DNA of 24,288 bases from UBA4572 sp049965515 (lineage in GTDB: Bacteria; Nitrospirota; Leptospirillia; Leptospirillales; Leptospirillaceae). The stretch spans positions 1-24,288 of the forward strand of contig JBMFWG010000028.1 in the NCBI GenBank assembly GCA_049965515.1. Reading direction: 5' to 3'. Every line of letters starts with the position of its first letter. Positions within the stretch are counted from its first letter, which is position 1. The notes under the pieces were generated by a model. The model saw only the letters and a list, made by a program, of their open reading frames with translations. It did no database searches and was not told the DNA's origin. This document shows positions 6,935-14,420 of this stretch, in pieces. The translations under genes were made by a program, and so were the position numbers.

Positions 6935-9385
6935 CTAGATGTCGAGGTTGGAAACGTCGAGGGCGTTCTGTTCGATGAACTCCCGTCGGGGAGCCACCTG
7001 GTCTCCCATCAGGATGGTAAAGATCCTGTCCGCCTCGAGATAGTCGGGGATCGAGACCTTGAGGAGCGTCCTCTTGGCCGGGTCCATGGTGGTTTCCCAG
7101 AGCTGCTCCGGGTTCATTTCTCCCAGCCCTTTGTAGCGCTGGAGGGTGATCTTGGAGCGGACGGGGCCGGTGACGGCCGCCAGAAGCGCCTCGGGAGAAT
7201 CGAAGGTCCTGACCTCTCCGGACTCGCGGTCCCTGATCCGGTAGGGGCCCTGAAGCCCCTCCGTCCGAAGGATGCGCAGCGAACGGCTCCCCCTGACCAT
7301 GCTGCCAAAAAGGGCCGGGTCGAGGGTCAGGCGGGATTCGTATCCCAGCTGGCGGCTCTCGAAGACGAGGCGGAAGAGCGGGGTCTCCCCCGAGCCCTCC
7401 ACGGGGTGGACCGATCCCTCGAGGACCCCGCCGCCCGAGGATTCCCCGTAGCGGGATCGACAGAACTCGACGAAAGACCGGGCCTCCTCCTCATGGTGGA
7501 GGATCTCGCCGGAGAGGGAGGGATAGAGCCCGAACAACCTCAGGAGCGGTCCGTGGCCGACCCGATTTGTCCAGTACCTGACCTCCTGCTCATACCGGGA
7601 GAGGACGAGGAGGCGCTTGACTGCCTCCGCCCCCTCCAGCCAGGGAGCCGACTCGGAGATGGAAAAGGCGATCTTCTCGGTCGCCTTCTCGAGAATAAAG
7701 GCCTCCAGGGCCTGGTCGTTGAGCAGGTACCGCTCCTGCTTCTGGAAGGCCACCTTATAGAGAGGGGGCTGGGCGATGTAGACGTAGGAGCCGTCGATGA
7801 GCAGGTTCATGTGGCGGAAGAAGAAGGTCAGAAGGAGGGTCCGGATGTGCGCGCCATCCACATCGGCGTCGGTCATGATGATGATCTTGTGGTATCGAAG
7901 ATTCTTGAGAGAGAAATCCTCGGCTCCGAGACCGCATCCGACGGCGGTGATCAGGGCCCGGACCTCGTCGTGGGTGATGAACTTTTCGACCCCCTTGCTC
8001 TTCTCCACGTTCAGGATCTTTCCCTTGAGGGGAAGGATGGCCTGGAAGCGCCGGTCCCGTCCCTGCTTGGCCGAGCCGCCGGCCGAATCTCCCTCCACGA
8101 TGTAAAGCTCGCTCTTGGCGGGATCATTCTCCTGGCAGTCGGCGAGCTTCCCCGGGAGGTTGGAGCCCTCGAGAACATTCTTTCTCTTGGTGAGCTCCCG
8201 GGCTTTACGGGCGGCCTCCCGGGCCTGTGCCGAGAGGATCGCCTTGTCGGCGATGGCCCGGGCCACGGCCCCCTGCTTCTCGAAGGCATCCTCGAGGGAT
8301 TCGGCGAGGAAGGTCTCCATCGCACCGGAGACCCAGCTTGAACCCAGCTTGGCCTTGGTCTGCCCCTCGAACTGGGGGTTGGGGATCTTGATGCTGATGA
8401 TGGCGGAGAGGCCCTCGCGGATGTCCTCGCCCTTGACCTCTTCTCCCTTGTTGAGATTCTTTTCCTTGATGAAGCGGTTCACCACCCGGGTGAGGGCGGC
8501 CCGGAACCCGCGGACGTGGGTCCCTCCTTCCCGGGTGGGGATGTTGTTGACGTAGCTCAGGAGAGTTTCGGCGTCGGTGGTGTCCTGGTACTGGAAGGAG
8601 ACCTCGAAGGTGGATCCGTTGTCGAAAGACTTCCGGAAGGAGAGGGGATCGTGGAGAGTCCTCTTGTTTTCGTTGATGAAGAGAAGAAAGGACCGGATAC
8701 CGCCTTCGTCGTGGAAGACCTCCTCCCGGAGCGTGTCCTCGTCCCGGAGGGTAATGGTGAGGGCAGGATTGAGGTAGCCAAGCTCCCGGAACCGGTGGGC
8801 CAGGACATCGAAGGAAAAGGCATCGGTTTCCATGATCGTGAGGTCGGGATAGAAACGGATGGAGGTTCCGGTCGTCTCCGAGGGGCCGGTGATGGCCAGA
8901 GGGGCCTCAGGTATCCCCTTGTGGTAGATCTGGCGATAGTGGTTCCCCTTCTGGTCGATGTCCAGAAACAACGTCTCGGAGAGCGCGTTCACCACTGAGA
9001 CGCCGACACCGTGAAGTCCTCCCGACACTTTGTAGGTGTTGTTGTCGAACTTTCCTCCAGCGTGAAGAACGGTCAGGACGACCTCGGCCGCCGAACGGTT
9101 CTGTTCGGGATGCATCCCCGTAGGGATCCCGCGGCCGTTGTCCTTCACGGTCACCGAGCGATCGGAGTGAAGGATCACCTCGATGGCGGTGCAATATCCC
9201 GCCAGAGATTCGTCGACGCTGTTGTCCACCAGCTCGTAGACAAGGTGGTGGAGTCCGTCGATACCTGTGCTTCCGATGTACATGCCGGGCCTGACGCGAA
9301 CGGCCTCGAGACCTTCGAGAATCCGGATCTGCTGTTCGCCGTAAGTGTCCTGGATCTGCGAGTTCAAATCGTCACGCTCCCTCAT
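6935..9385 (-). CDS. gyrB: DNA gyrase subunit B
   Basis: The ATPase and TOPRIM subunit of gyrase. It has 816 aa, the long type. The GHKL ATPase domain shows ELVDNSVDES (general base E51), KDNGRGIPTG (about 81-90) and GGLHGVGVSVVNALS (about 122-136). The TOPRIM domain has E431 in VEGDSAGGSAKQGRD and the metal aspartates in DADVDGAH (506-511). A block of roughly 165 residues lies between AQPPLYK (about 538) and LQRYKGLGEMNPEQLW; this is the TOPRIM insertion found in many Gram-negative GyrBs. Start choice is uncertain. The ATG at 9385 has no Shine-Dalgarno, whereas AGGGAG just inside the frame sits 8 bases before a TTG codon at 9367, which would begin the protein NSQIQDTYGEQQIRIL. The TTG may be the true start. 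Confidence 0.97.
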   Translation of the reverse strand: MRERDDLNSQIQDTYGEQQIRILEGLEAVRVRPGMYIGSTGIDGLHHLVYELVDNSVDESLAGYCTAIEVILHSDRSVTVKDNGRGIPTGMHPEQNRSAAEVVLTVLHAGGKFDNNTYKVSGGLHGVGVSVVNALSETLFLDIDQKGNHYRQIYHKGIPEAPLAITGPSETTGTSIRFYPDLTIMETDAFSFDVLAHRFRELGYLNPALTITLRDEDTLREEVFHDEGGIRSFLLFINENKRTLHDPLSFRKSFDNGSTFEVSFQYQDTTDAETLLSYVNNIPTREGGTHVRGFRAALTRVVNRFIKEKNLNKGEEVKGEDIREGLSAIISIKIPNPQFEGQTKAKLGSSWVSGAMETFLAESLEDAFEKQGAVARAIADKAILSAQAREAARKARELTKRKNVLEGSNLPGKLADCQENDPAKSELYIVEGDSAGGSAKQGRDRRFQAILPLKGKILNVEKSKGVEKFITHDEVRALITAVGCGLGAEDFSLKNLRYHKIIIMTDADVDGAHIRTLLLTFFFRHMNLLIDGSYVYIAQPPLYKVAFQKQERYLLNDQALEAFILEKATEKIAFSISESAPWLEGAEAVKRLLVLSRYEQEVRYWTNRVGHGPLLRLFGLYPSLSGEILHHEEEARSFVEFCRSRYGESSGGGVLEGSVHPVEGSGETPLFRLVFESRQLGYESRLTLDPALFGSMVRGSRSLRILRTEGLQGPYRIRDRESGEVRTFDSPEALLAAVTGPVRSKITLQRYKGLGEMNPEQLWETTMDPAKRTLLKVSIPDYLEADRIFTILMGDQVAPRREFIEQNALDVSNLDI

Positions 9386-9456
9386 ATGGATGATGCCGGA
9401 GTTTCAGAGAACGCCGGAGATGATTGCCGGATCTTTTCCGGATCGGGATTTCGCCT

Positions 9457-10632
9457 TCAGGAATGAGTCTCAAGAGGCATGATAACATAACGGGAAAGAG
9501 GTTCCTCGACAGAGCTCCAGACCACGGGAACCTTGCTGCGCTCCAAGGGATCGTCGAGGATCACCGCCTGCATCCGGAGGGTGGTTCCCCCCACGACTCC
9601 CAGAAGCTTGGAGAGGGACTGGATGCTGAAGAAAAATCCGCTGGGAGGCCCGGTCACGATAGCCGGGGTCTGCTCCCGGGAATCGCCGATATCGATGTTC
9701 TGGGAGGTCATGGTCACCGCCCGCTCGTCCCAGGTCAGCTCAAGTTCGACGTTTTTTTCGGAGATGAGCCCGGCCCGACGAATGATGGCGGTGGCCGCTT
9801 CCCGCCCCATGTCCACCGTCACCGAGTGTTCTTCGGGGAAGACATCCCGGTAGTTGGGAAAACGCAAATCGAGAAGCCGGACGAAGAAATAGAATCCGAG
9901 CCACCGAAACTGGGCGTAACGGGGGTTGACGGAGATTTCCACGGTGAGCTTCTCGTCCTTGGCGTCGGTCTCAAGCATGCGAATGAGATCGGCAGCATGG
10001 CGCCTCTTGATGAGAAATCTCTTCTCCCCCTGTTCGGCGAGGTCGATCCCTCCCTCTTCACCCAGAGAAATCTGCCCGTGATGAAGACCGTTTCCGTCGG
10101 TTCCCACCACATTCAGGGCGGCCTTGCCTCCGGAGGTTCTCTCACGCTGGAACAGGACCCCGTTCATGTAGGTTCCTTCCTCCTCCACCACGAAGGGAAG
10201 GGTCTTCTCGACCAGCTTCTGAAGATCCCGGATCGGCACCCCGAAAGAGTATTCCGGGGTGATTTCGGGGAAGGAGGCAAAGTCCCGGGGGTCGATCCCC
10301 TTGAGGTGGAAGACGGCGGAATCCTTTTCCACCGTCGTCATCCCCTTGCGGCCTCCCTCCTCCCGGAAGAGATGGATCATCCCGGGAGAGAGCTCCCGGA
10401 CGATCTGGAAGATTTTCTTCCCCAAGACCGTCGATTGACCGGGAGTAGTCACCTTGGCGGGAACCCGCAGACGGCCTCCGGCTGACTGGTCAAAAGAGAG
10501 AAGGGTAATGCCATCCTCTGCCGCCTCGATCAGGATGTGGGAGGAGAGGAGGGCGATATTTTTCCGGTCGGAAAGAACGGAGACCTTTTCGAGGGCTTCG
10601 AGGAAGACGCTCTGTTCGATCAAGAAATCCAT
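9457..10632 (-). CDS. dnaN: DNA polymerase III subunit beta (sliding clamp)
   Basis: The ring-shaped clamp that tethers the replicative polymerase to DNA. From the chosen start it has 391 aa; E. coli DnaN has 366. Clamp-like segments include the N-terminal FLIEQSVFLEALEKVSVLSD, LLSSHILIEA (about 28-37), the middle-domain GTYMNGVLFQRE and the C-terminal domain with FPNYRDVFPEE, LELTWDERAVTMTSQN and the closing YVIMPLETHS. The ATG at 10632 is preferred because AGGAG lies 6 bases upstream; the frame stays open 15 bases further to a TTG that lacks this support. It follows dnaA by 83 bases, which contain a strong hairpin. After dnaN there is no recF: gyrB begins 71 bases later. Confidence 0.96.
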   Translation of the reverse strand: MDFLIEQSVFLEALEKVSVLSDRKNIALLSSHILIEAAEDGITLLSFDQSAGGRLRVPAKVTTPGQSTVLGKKIFQIVRELSPGMIHLFREEGGRKGMTTVEKDSAVFHLKGIDPRDFASFPEITPEYSFGVPIRDLQKLVEKTLPFVVEEEGTYMNGVLFQRERTSGGKAALNVVGTDGNGLHHGQISLGEEGGIDLAEQGEKRFLIKRRHAADLIRMLETDAKDEKLTVEISVNPRYAQFRWLGFYFFVRLLDLRFPNYRDVFPEEHSVTVDMGREAATAIIRRAGLISEKNVELELTWDERAVTMTSQNIDIGDSREQTPAIVTGPPSGFFFSIQSLSKLLGVVGGTTLRMQAVILDDPLERSKVPVVWSSVEEPLSRYVIMPLETHS

Positions 10633-10656
10633 GAAAACTCCTGGCAAGGGCCATGA

Positions 10657-10686
10657 TGGGGGAGGGCCTCGAAGGCCCCTCCCCCA
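10657..10686 (-). other. GC-rich hairpin between dnaA and dnaN
   Basis: A 12-13 base stem with one bulged base: the arm TGGGGGAGGGCC pairs with GGCCCCTCCCCCA around a five-base TCGAA loop. It lies downstream of the dnaA stop and just upstream of the dnaN ribosome-binding site on the minus strand. No T-tract follows in either direction, so it does not look like a simple intrinsic terminator. It could stabilise a processed dnaN message or attenuate read-through from dnaA. Confidence 0.6.
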
Positions 10687-10715
10687 GGGCGGTTGGAAGA
10701 GCGGCTCTCCGGAAC

Positions 10716-12068
10716 CTAAAGCTGAAGGAGCCGCCGTTTCAGTGTTTCAATATCCCGGGAAAGAACGGCATCGGAGTCCCTGTTGTCATCCACAGACCTG
10801 AAGGCATACATCGCGGTCGAATGGTCTCGTCCTCCCATCTCCCGGCCAATTTCCGGAAAGGACATCTGGGTCAGGTCCCGAAGAAGGAAGATGGCTACCT
10901 GGCGAGCCACCGAGATGGAGCGATTGCGTTTCTTCGAGCGGATGTCCTTGGGGGAGACCTTGTAGTAAGAGGCCACCTCGTTGACGATGATTTCGGTATG
11001 AACAGGAGCCGGAGCCGTCTGGATCAGGTTCGACAAGAGCCGGCGGGTCACCTCCATGGTGACGGGCTTTCCCATGAGGGTCTGGTAGGCCCCAAGCCGG
11101 ATCATGGCCCCTTCGAGCTCCCGGATGTTGGACTTGATGCTGGTGGCGAGAAAATAGATGACGTCTTCGGGGAGGGCAATTCCCTCGAGTTTCATCTTTT
11201 CGATGAGGATGGCCACCTTCGTCTCGAAGTCCGGAATCTGTATGTCGGCAATCAGCCCCGAGGCGAAACGGGACCTGAGCCGCTCCTCGAGGGTCGAGAT
11301 CTCGTTGGGGGGGCAGTCGCTGGTCAGGATGATCTGCTTCCCCTTCTCGAAGAGGGAGTTGAAGGTGTGGAAGAACTCCTCCTGGGTCTTCTCCTTGGTC
11401 GAGATGAACTGGATATCGTCGATGATCAGAACGTCGATGGTACGGTAGCGCTCCTTGAACTCGATCATCTTGGCAAATCGGATGGCGCTCACCATCTCGT
11501 TGAGGAACGATTCGGAGGTCAGGTAGAGGATCCGGGAAGAGGGGGTCTTGACTTGAATCGCATTGCCGATGGCGTTGACAAGGTGGGTCTTGCCCAGACC
11601 CACCCCCCCGTAAATGTAGAAGGGGTTGTAGGACTTCCCGGGATTTTCAGAAACCTGGAAGGCCGCGGCATGGGCGAAGCGGTTCGACTCTCCCACCACA
11701 TAGGTGTCGAAGGTGTGGCGGGAAATCAGATGGCTCTCCCAGGAGGGGTCCCGGGAGACGGCCCCCTTCACGACAGGAAGGGGAGGCTTGGGAGCCTGTC
11801 GGGGTTTTTTGGCCTTCTTTTCTTCGGAGACCATAATGGAAAACTCGAGATCCTCAAGACCGGTGAGGACCTTGCAGGCCTCGATGATTGATTCCTGGTG
11901 GCGTCCGGAGACGAGGCGGCTCACAAAGCCGTTGGGAACAACCAGAAGGAGGCGGTTGCCTGTTCTTTCGAGGCGGCACTCTCGGTAGAGATCCCGAACC
12001 CCTTCCAGGACAGAGGTTCCCTCTCTCTTGTCGATATGGTCGAGTACGTCGTTCCAAAGATCCTGCAT
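10716..12068 (-). CDS. dnaA: Chromosomal replication initiator protein DnaA
   Basis: DnaA binds DnaA boxes at oriC as an ATP complex and melts the origin. It has 450 aa, typical. Domain I (about 1-75) begins MQDLWNDVLDHI. A Lys/Pro-rich linker (about 82-105) is domain II. The AAA+ domain has Walker A GGVGLGKTH (154-162), Walker B IIDDIQF (215-221), the arginine-finger region LRSRF (264-268) and sensor II NIRELEGA (about 314-321). Domain IV carries the DnaA signature MGGRDHSTAMYAF (411-423), which reads the box. The start is ATG at 12068 with a weak AAGAGA element upstream. It is the first gene of the leftward arm, and its upstream region holds two DnaA boxes overlapping a possible promoter, which suggests autoregulation as in many bacteria. 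Confidence 0.98.
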   Translation of the reverse strand: MQDLWNDVLDHIDKREGTSVLEGVRDLYRECRLERTGNRLLLVVPNGFVSRLVSGRHQESIIEACKVLTGLEDLEFSIMVSEEKKAKKPRQAPKPPLPVVKGAVSRDPSWESHLISRHTFDTYVVGESNRFAHAAAFQVSENPGKSYNPFYIYGGVGLGKTHLVNAIGNAIQVKTPSSRILYLTSESFLNEMVSAIRFAKMIEFKERYRTIDVLIIDDIQFISTKEKTQEEFFHTFNSLFEKGKQIILTSDCPPNEISTLEERLRSRFASGLIADIQIPDFETKVAILIEKMKLEGIALPEDVIYFLATSIKSNIRELEGAMIRLGAYQTLMGKPVTMEVTRRLLSNLIQTAPAPVHTEIIVNEVASYYKVSPKDIRSKKRNRSISVARQVAIFLLRDLTQMSFPEIGREMGGRDHSTAMYAFRSVDDNRDSDAVLSRDIETLKRRLLQL

Positions 12069-12112
12069 GAAAATCTCTTGGGTCCAGATGCCGAAGACAT
12101 CGCTATGAAAAG

Positions 12113-12141
12113 TTTTTAACAGTCTGTGGAAAACCTGTGAA
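12113..12141 (-). promoter_or_regulatory. Possible dnaA promoter overlapping the DnaA boxes
   Basis: On the minus strand TTCACA (12141-12136) and TAAAAA (12118-12113) are separated by 17 bases, an acceptable but imperfect sigma-70 pair. Transcription would start near 12106, about 38 bases before the dnaA ATG. Both DnaA boxes fall on the -35 element or the spacer, which would allow repression by DnaA. AT-rich DNA makes chance matches likely. Confidence 0.33.
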
Positions 12142-12144
12142 AAA
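12125..12144 (-). promoter_or_regulatory. Two tandem DnaA boxes
   Basis: Reading the minus strand, TTTTTCACA (12144-12136) and TTTTCCACA (12133-12125) both fit the relaxed DnaA-box consensus TTWTNCACA. They have the same orientation and their starts are 11 bases apart, about one helical turn. They sit 57 bases upstream of the dnaA start and beside an AT-rich tract. I found no other full match in the spacer. Confidence 0.7.
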
Positions 12145-12176
12145 ATACCTTACAAACCGGGAGGAGAAGGGGAAAA

Positions 12177-12190
12177 ACAATCGTGATTGT
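12177..12190. repeat. 14-base inverted repeat between DnaA boxes and AT-rich tract
   Basis: ACAATC and GATTGT are perfect complements around a GT centre. A two-base centre cannot form a stable RNA hairpin, so a dimeric protein-binding site is more likely than an RNA structure. The binding protein is unknown. Confidence 0.5.
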
Positions 12191-12240
12191 AATATCTTTT
12201 AAGTTATTAAAAAATAAAAGAAAAATAATGTGATCGTGGC

Positions 12241-12583
12241 CTTTTTCTGAGGAGAAATCAGGGGCGGGTTTGATCCTACCAAAGAACAGAGTGAGGGTCA
12301 AATGAGTGATTTTCCGACAGGGATTCACCAGACTTTCCATAGGATCAACCCCCTTTCGCTCAATAACAATCCCTTCATTTTCCCCAAAAAGATCCGCCTC
12401 TATCTACGACTTCAAGATTTTTATGAAATGAAAAACCTAAAAAAACAGAAGAGTCCCGGTCGACTTTTTTCTCCCAGGCCTCACCGGCTCTCCCCTTCGT
12501 ACCAGACGGTTCTAATAATCAGGAAGTTACTTTCATTCTTGAAAATATATGTCGGAGATCCCTGAATCGGGCGCGCTCTGCAC
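12241..12583. other. Spacer between candidate origin and ilvB promoter, no convincing gene
   Basis: About 340 bases of lower-GC DNA. Open frames of 87 codons (plus, from 12302) and 74 codons (minus, ending 12116) cross it, but they have no family-like features, no good ribosome-binding site and no GC-rich third positions like the real genes here. A small stem with arms AAGAGTC and GACTTTT (12449-12468, one G-U pair), followed by two more T bases, resembles a weak plus-strand terminator. I see nothing else assignable. Confidence 0.5.
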
Positions 12584-12613
12584 TTGACCCCCTTTCCCGG
12601 TATTCCTTACAAT
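12584..12613 (+). promoter_or_regulatory. Sigma-70-type promoter for the ilvB operon
   Basis: TTGACC at 12584-12589 and TACAAT at 12608-12613 are separated by 18 bases; each differs from the consensus hexamer at one position. Transcription would begin near 12620, leaving a leader of about 37 bases before the preferred ilvB start at 12657. No leader peptide rich in Ile, Val or Leu codons and no T-box motif is visible in so short a leader. Confidence 0.6.
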
Positions 12614-12656
12614 TTACTTTTAAACCTCGATGGACCTCCCGAAGGAGTTTCAGGAT

Positions 12657-14420
12657 ATGGTAAAGATGACCGGTGCCGAAATACTGCTCGAATGTTTCAA
12701 GAAAGAGCGTGTTTCCCAGATATTCGGATATCCGGGAGGCGTCGTCCTCCCCATTTTTGACGCCCTCTACAAGGACCCTTCCCTGTCGGTGGTCCTGACC
12801 CGCCACGAGCAGGGAGCGGTCCACGCGGCCGAAGGATATGCCCGAACCACGGGAGAGGTCGGCGTGGTTCTCGTCACGTCCGGACCCGGAGCCACGAACA
12901 CGGTGACGGGACTCGCCGATGCCAACATGGATTCGATTCCCCTCGTGGTTGTCACCGGTCAGGTTCCCACGAAGATGATCGGCAACGATGCCTTCCAGGA
13001 AGCCGACATCGTGGGGATCAGCCGCTCCTGTACCAAGCACAACTACCTCGTTCGGGATATCTCGGAGCTTCCGCGAATCATGAAGGAGGCCTTTTATATT
13101 GCCCGTTCCGGACGTCCGGGCCCTGTTCTCGTGGATATCCCCAAGGATGTCATCGTGGATCGGGCCGAGTTCCGGTATCCCGAAACACTGGCCCTTCGCG
13201 GTTACAACCCCACCGTCCACGGAAATCGCTGGCAGATCCGGAAGGCGGCCGGCCTCATCGCCAAGGCCAGGAAGCCCGTTCTCTATGTGGGGGGAGGGGT
13301 CATCGCCTCGGATTCCCACGCCGAACTGGCCGAACTTGTCGCCCTCACGAAGATCCCTGTCACACTCACCCTGATGGGTCTGGGGGCCTATCCCGGCAAT
13401 GATCCCCTCTTCATGGGCATGCTGGGCATGCACGGGACCTACGCCGCCAATATGGCCGTCCACCACAGCGACCTCCTCATTGCCGTGGGTGTGCGCTTCG
13501 ACGATCGTGTCACCGGAAAGATCTCGGAATTTTCTCCCCATTCGAAGGTGATCCACATCGACATCGACCCCACCTCGATCCGGAAGAACTTCCGGGTGGA
13601 CGTTCCCGTCGTGGGAGATGCCCGCCTGATCCTCTCCGATCTTCTCGAGGATGTGCGGAAGATTCAGGAGGAGGAAGGTCTCTCCGACCTTGCCGAGTGG
13701 CATGACCGGATCTCCGGATGGAAGGACGAACATCCCCTGACCTATCGCCACGACACCGAGGTGATCAAGCCCCAGTTCGTGATCGAGAAGGCCTTCGACC
13801 TCACCGGAGGAGACTGCATCGTCTCTACCGACGTCGGACAGCACCAGATGTGGACGGCCCAGTATTTCAAATTCCTTCGCCCCCGCACCTGGCTTACCTC
13901 CGGGGGGCTCGGAACGATGGGCTACGGATTCCCGGCGGCTATCGGTGCCCAGAGGGCCTTTCCCAAATCCCGGGTCATCGCGGTGACCGGAGAGGGGAGC
14001 TTCATGATGAATATCCAGGAGATGGCCACCGTGGCCTCCATGGAGATCCCCGTCAAGATCGTGATTCTCAACAACAAGTATCTTGGCATGGTCCGTCAAT
14101 GGCAGGAATTTTTCTACGGGGGCCGTTACTCCTCCTCCTTCGTGGGCCAGTCTCCCGACTTCGTGAAGCTTGCCGAGGCCTTCGGCGTGGCCGGATTCCG
14201 GGCGACCCGGACGGGAGAGGTCGAGGATATCCTTCTCAAGGGGCTCTCCACCAAAGGTCCCGTTCTCATGGAGTTCATGGTGGATCCGGAAGAAAATGTC
14301 TTCCCCATGGTTCCGGCCGGCGGCTCGAATGTGGAAATGATCTTCGAGGCCCCCGGAGCCTCCTCCGGAAAGTCTCCCCGTTCTTCCCGCAAGGAGAAGG
14401 ACTCGGTGATCACGGCATGA
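12657..14420 (+). CDS. ilvB: Acetolactate synthase large (catalytic) subunit
   Basis: A ThDP-dependent enzyme that joins two pyruvates (or pyruvate and 2-ketobutyrate) in the first common step of valine, leucine and isoleucine synthesis. It has 587 aa from the chosen start. The PYR domain carries the catalytic glutamate E51 in LTRHEQGAVHAAEGYAR and the VTSGPGATNTVTGLADA segment. The middle FAD-type domain spans about 195-340. The PP domain has VSTDVGQHQMW and the Mg/ThDP motif. That motif reads GEGS (E446) and then NN after 24 residues; family members normally have GDG, so the metal-ligand aspartate is replaced by glutamate. The ATG at 12657 has GAAGGAG 9 bases upstream; the frame is also open from an ATG at 12630 that lacks such a site. 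The stop overlaps ilvH as ATGA. Confidence 0.96.
   Translation: MVKMTGAEILLECFKKERVSQIFGYPGGVVLPIFDALYKDPSLSVVLTRHEQGAVHAAEGYARTTGEVGVVLVTSGPGATNTVTGLADANMDSIPLVVVTGQVPTKMIGNDAFQEADIVGISRSCTKHNYLVRDISELPRIMKEAFYIARSGRPGPVLVDIPKDVIVDRAEFRYPETLALRGYNPTVHGNRWQIRKAAGLIAKARKPVLYVGGGVIASDSHAELAELVALTKIPVTLTLMGLGAYPGNDPLFMGMLGMHGTYAANMAVHHSDLLIAVGVRFDDRVTGKISEFSPHSKVIHIDIDPTSIRKNFRVDVPVVGDARLILSDLLEDVRKIQEEEGLSDLAEWHDRISGWKDEHPLTYRHDTEVIKPQFVIEKAFDLTGGDCIVSTDVGQHQMWTAQYFKFLRPRTWLTSGGLGTMGYGFPAAIGAQRAFPKSRVIAVTGEGSFMMNIQEMATVASMEIPVKIVILNNKYLGMVRQWQEFFYGGRYSSSFVGQSPDFVKLAEAFGVAGFRATRTGEVEDILLKGLSTKGPVLMEFMVDPEENVFPMVPAGGSNVEMIFEAPGASSGKSPRSSRKEKDSVITA

Larger units (their letters stand above)
12121..12233. 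other. Candidate chromosomal replication origin (oriC)
   Basis: The segment combines DnaA boxes (12125-12144), a 14-base inverted repeat (12177-12190) and an AT-rich tract that could be the DNA unwinding element (12188-12233, with only about 6 G or C in 46 bases). It lies directly upstream of dnaA, the commonest location of bacterial oriC. Gene orientation flips across it: all genes to the left point left and all intact genes to the right point right. GC skew was not computed. Confidence 0.65.

Noticed and set aside
4943..8341. A 1132-codon plus-strand open frame opposite gyrA and gyrB
   Set aside because: Its codons are in register with the antisense of both genes. With GC-rich third positions, TTA, CTA and TCA codons are rare, so antisense stops are rare. 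The product resembles no protein family, while gyrA and gyrB are unmistakable.
10786..10794. A near DnaA box (TCATCCACA) at the 3' end of dnaA
   Set aside because: One mismatch to TTATCCACA, inside codons of a conserved gene and without clustered boxes, so chance is likely.
12116..12340. A 74-codon minus-strand open frame across the candidate origin
   Set aside because: It runs through the AT-rich tract and the DnaA boxes; composition is Phe/Leu/Ile-rich from AT content, and no homology is visible.
12302..12565. An 87-codon plus-strand open frame in the origin spacer
   Set aside because: No ribosome-binding site of note, no family-like features, AT-rich codons unlike the neighbours, and it contains a terminator-like stem.
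12614..12656. T-box or leucine/isoleucine attenuator upstream of ilvB
   Set aside because: The inferred leader is only about 37 bases, with no regulatory codon run, no T-box sequence and no terminator.
12519..14099. A 526-codon minus-strand open frame opposite ilvB
   Set aside because: Antisense shadow of a strongly conserved gene; no recognisable domain.
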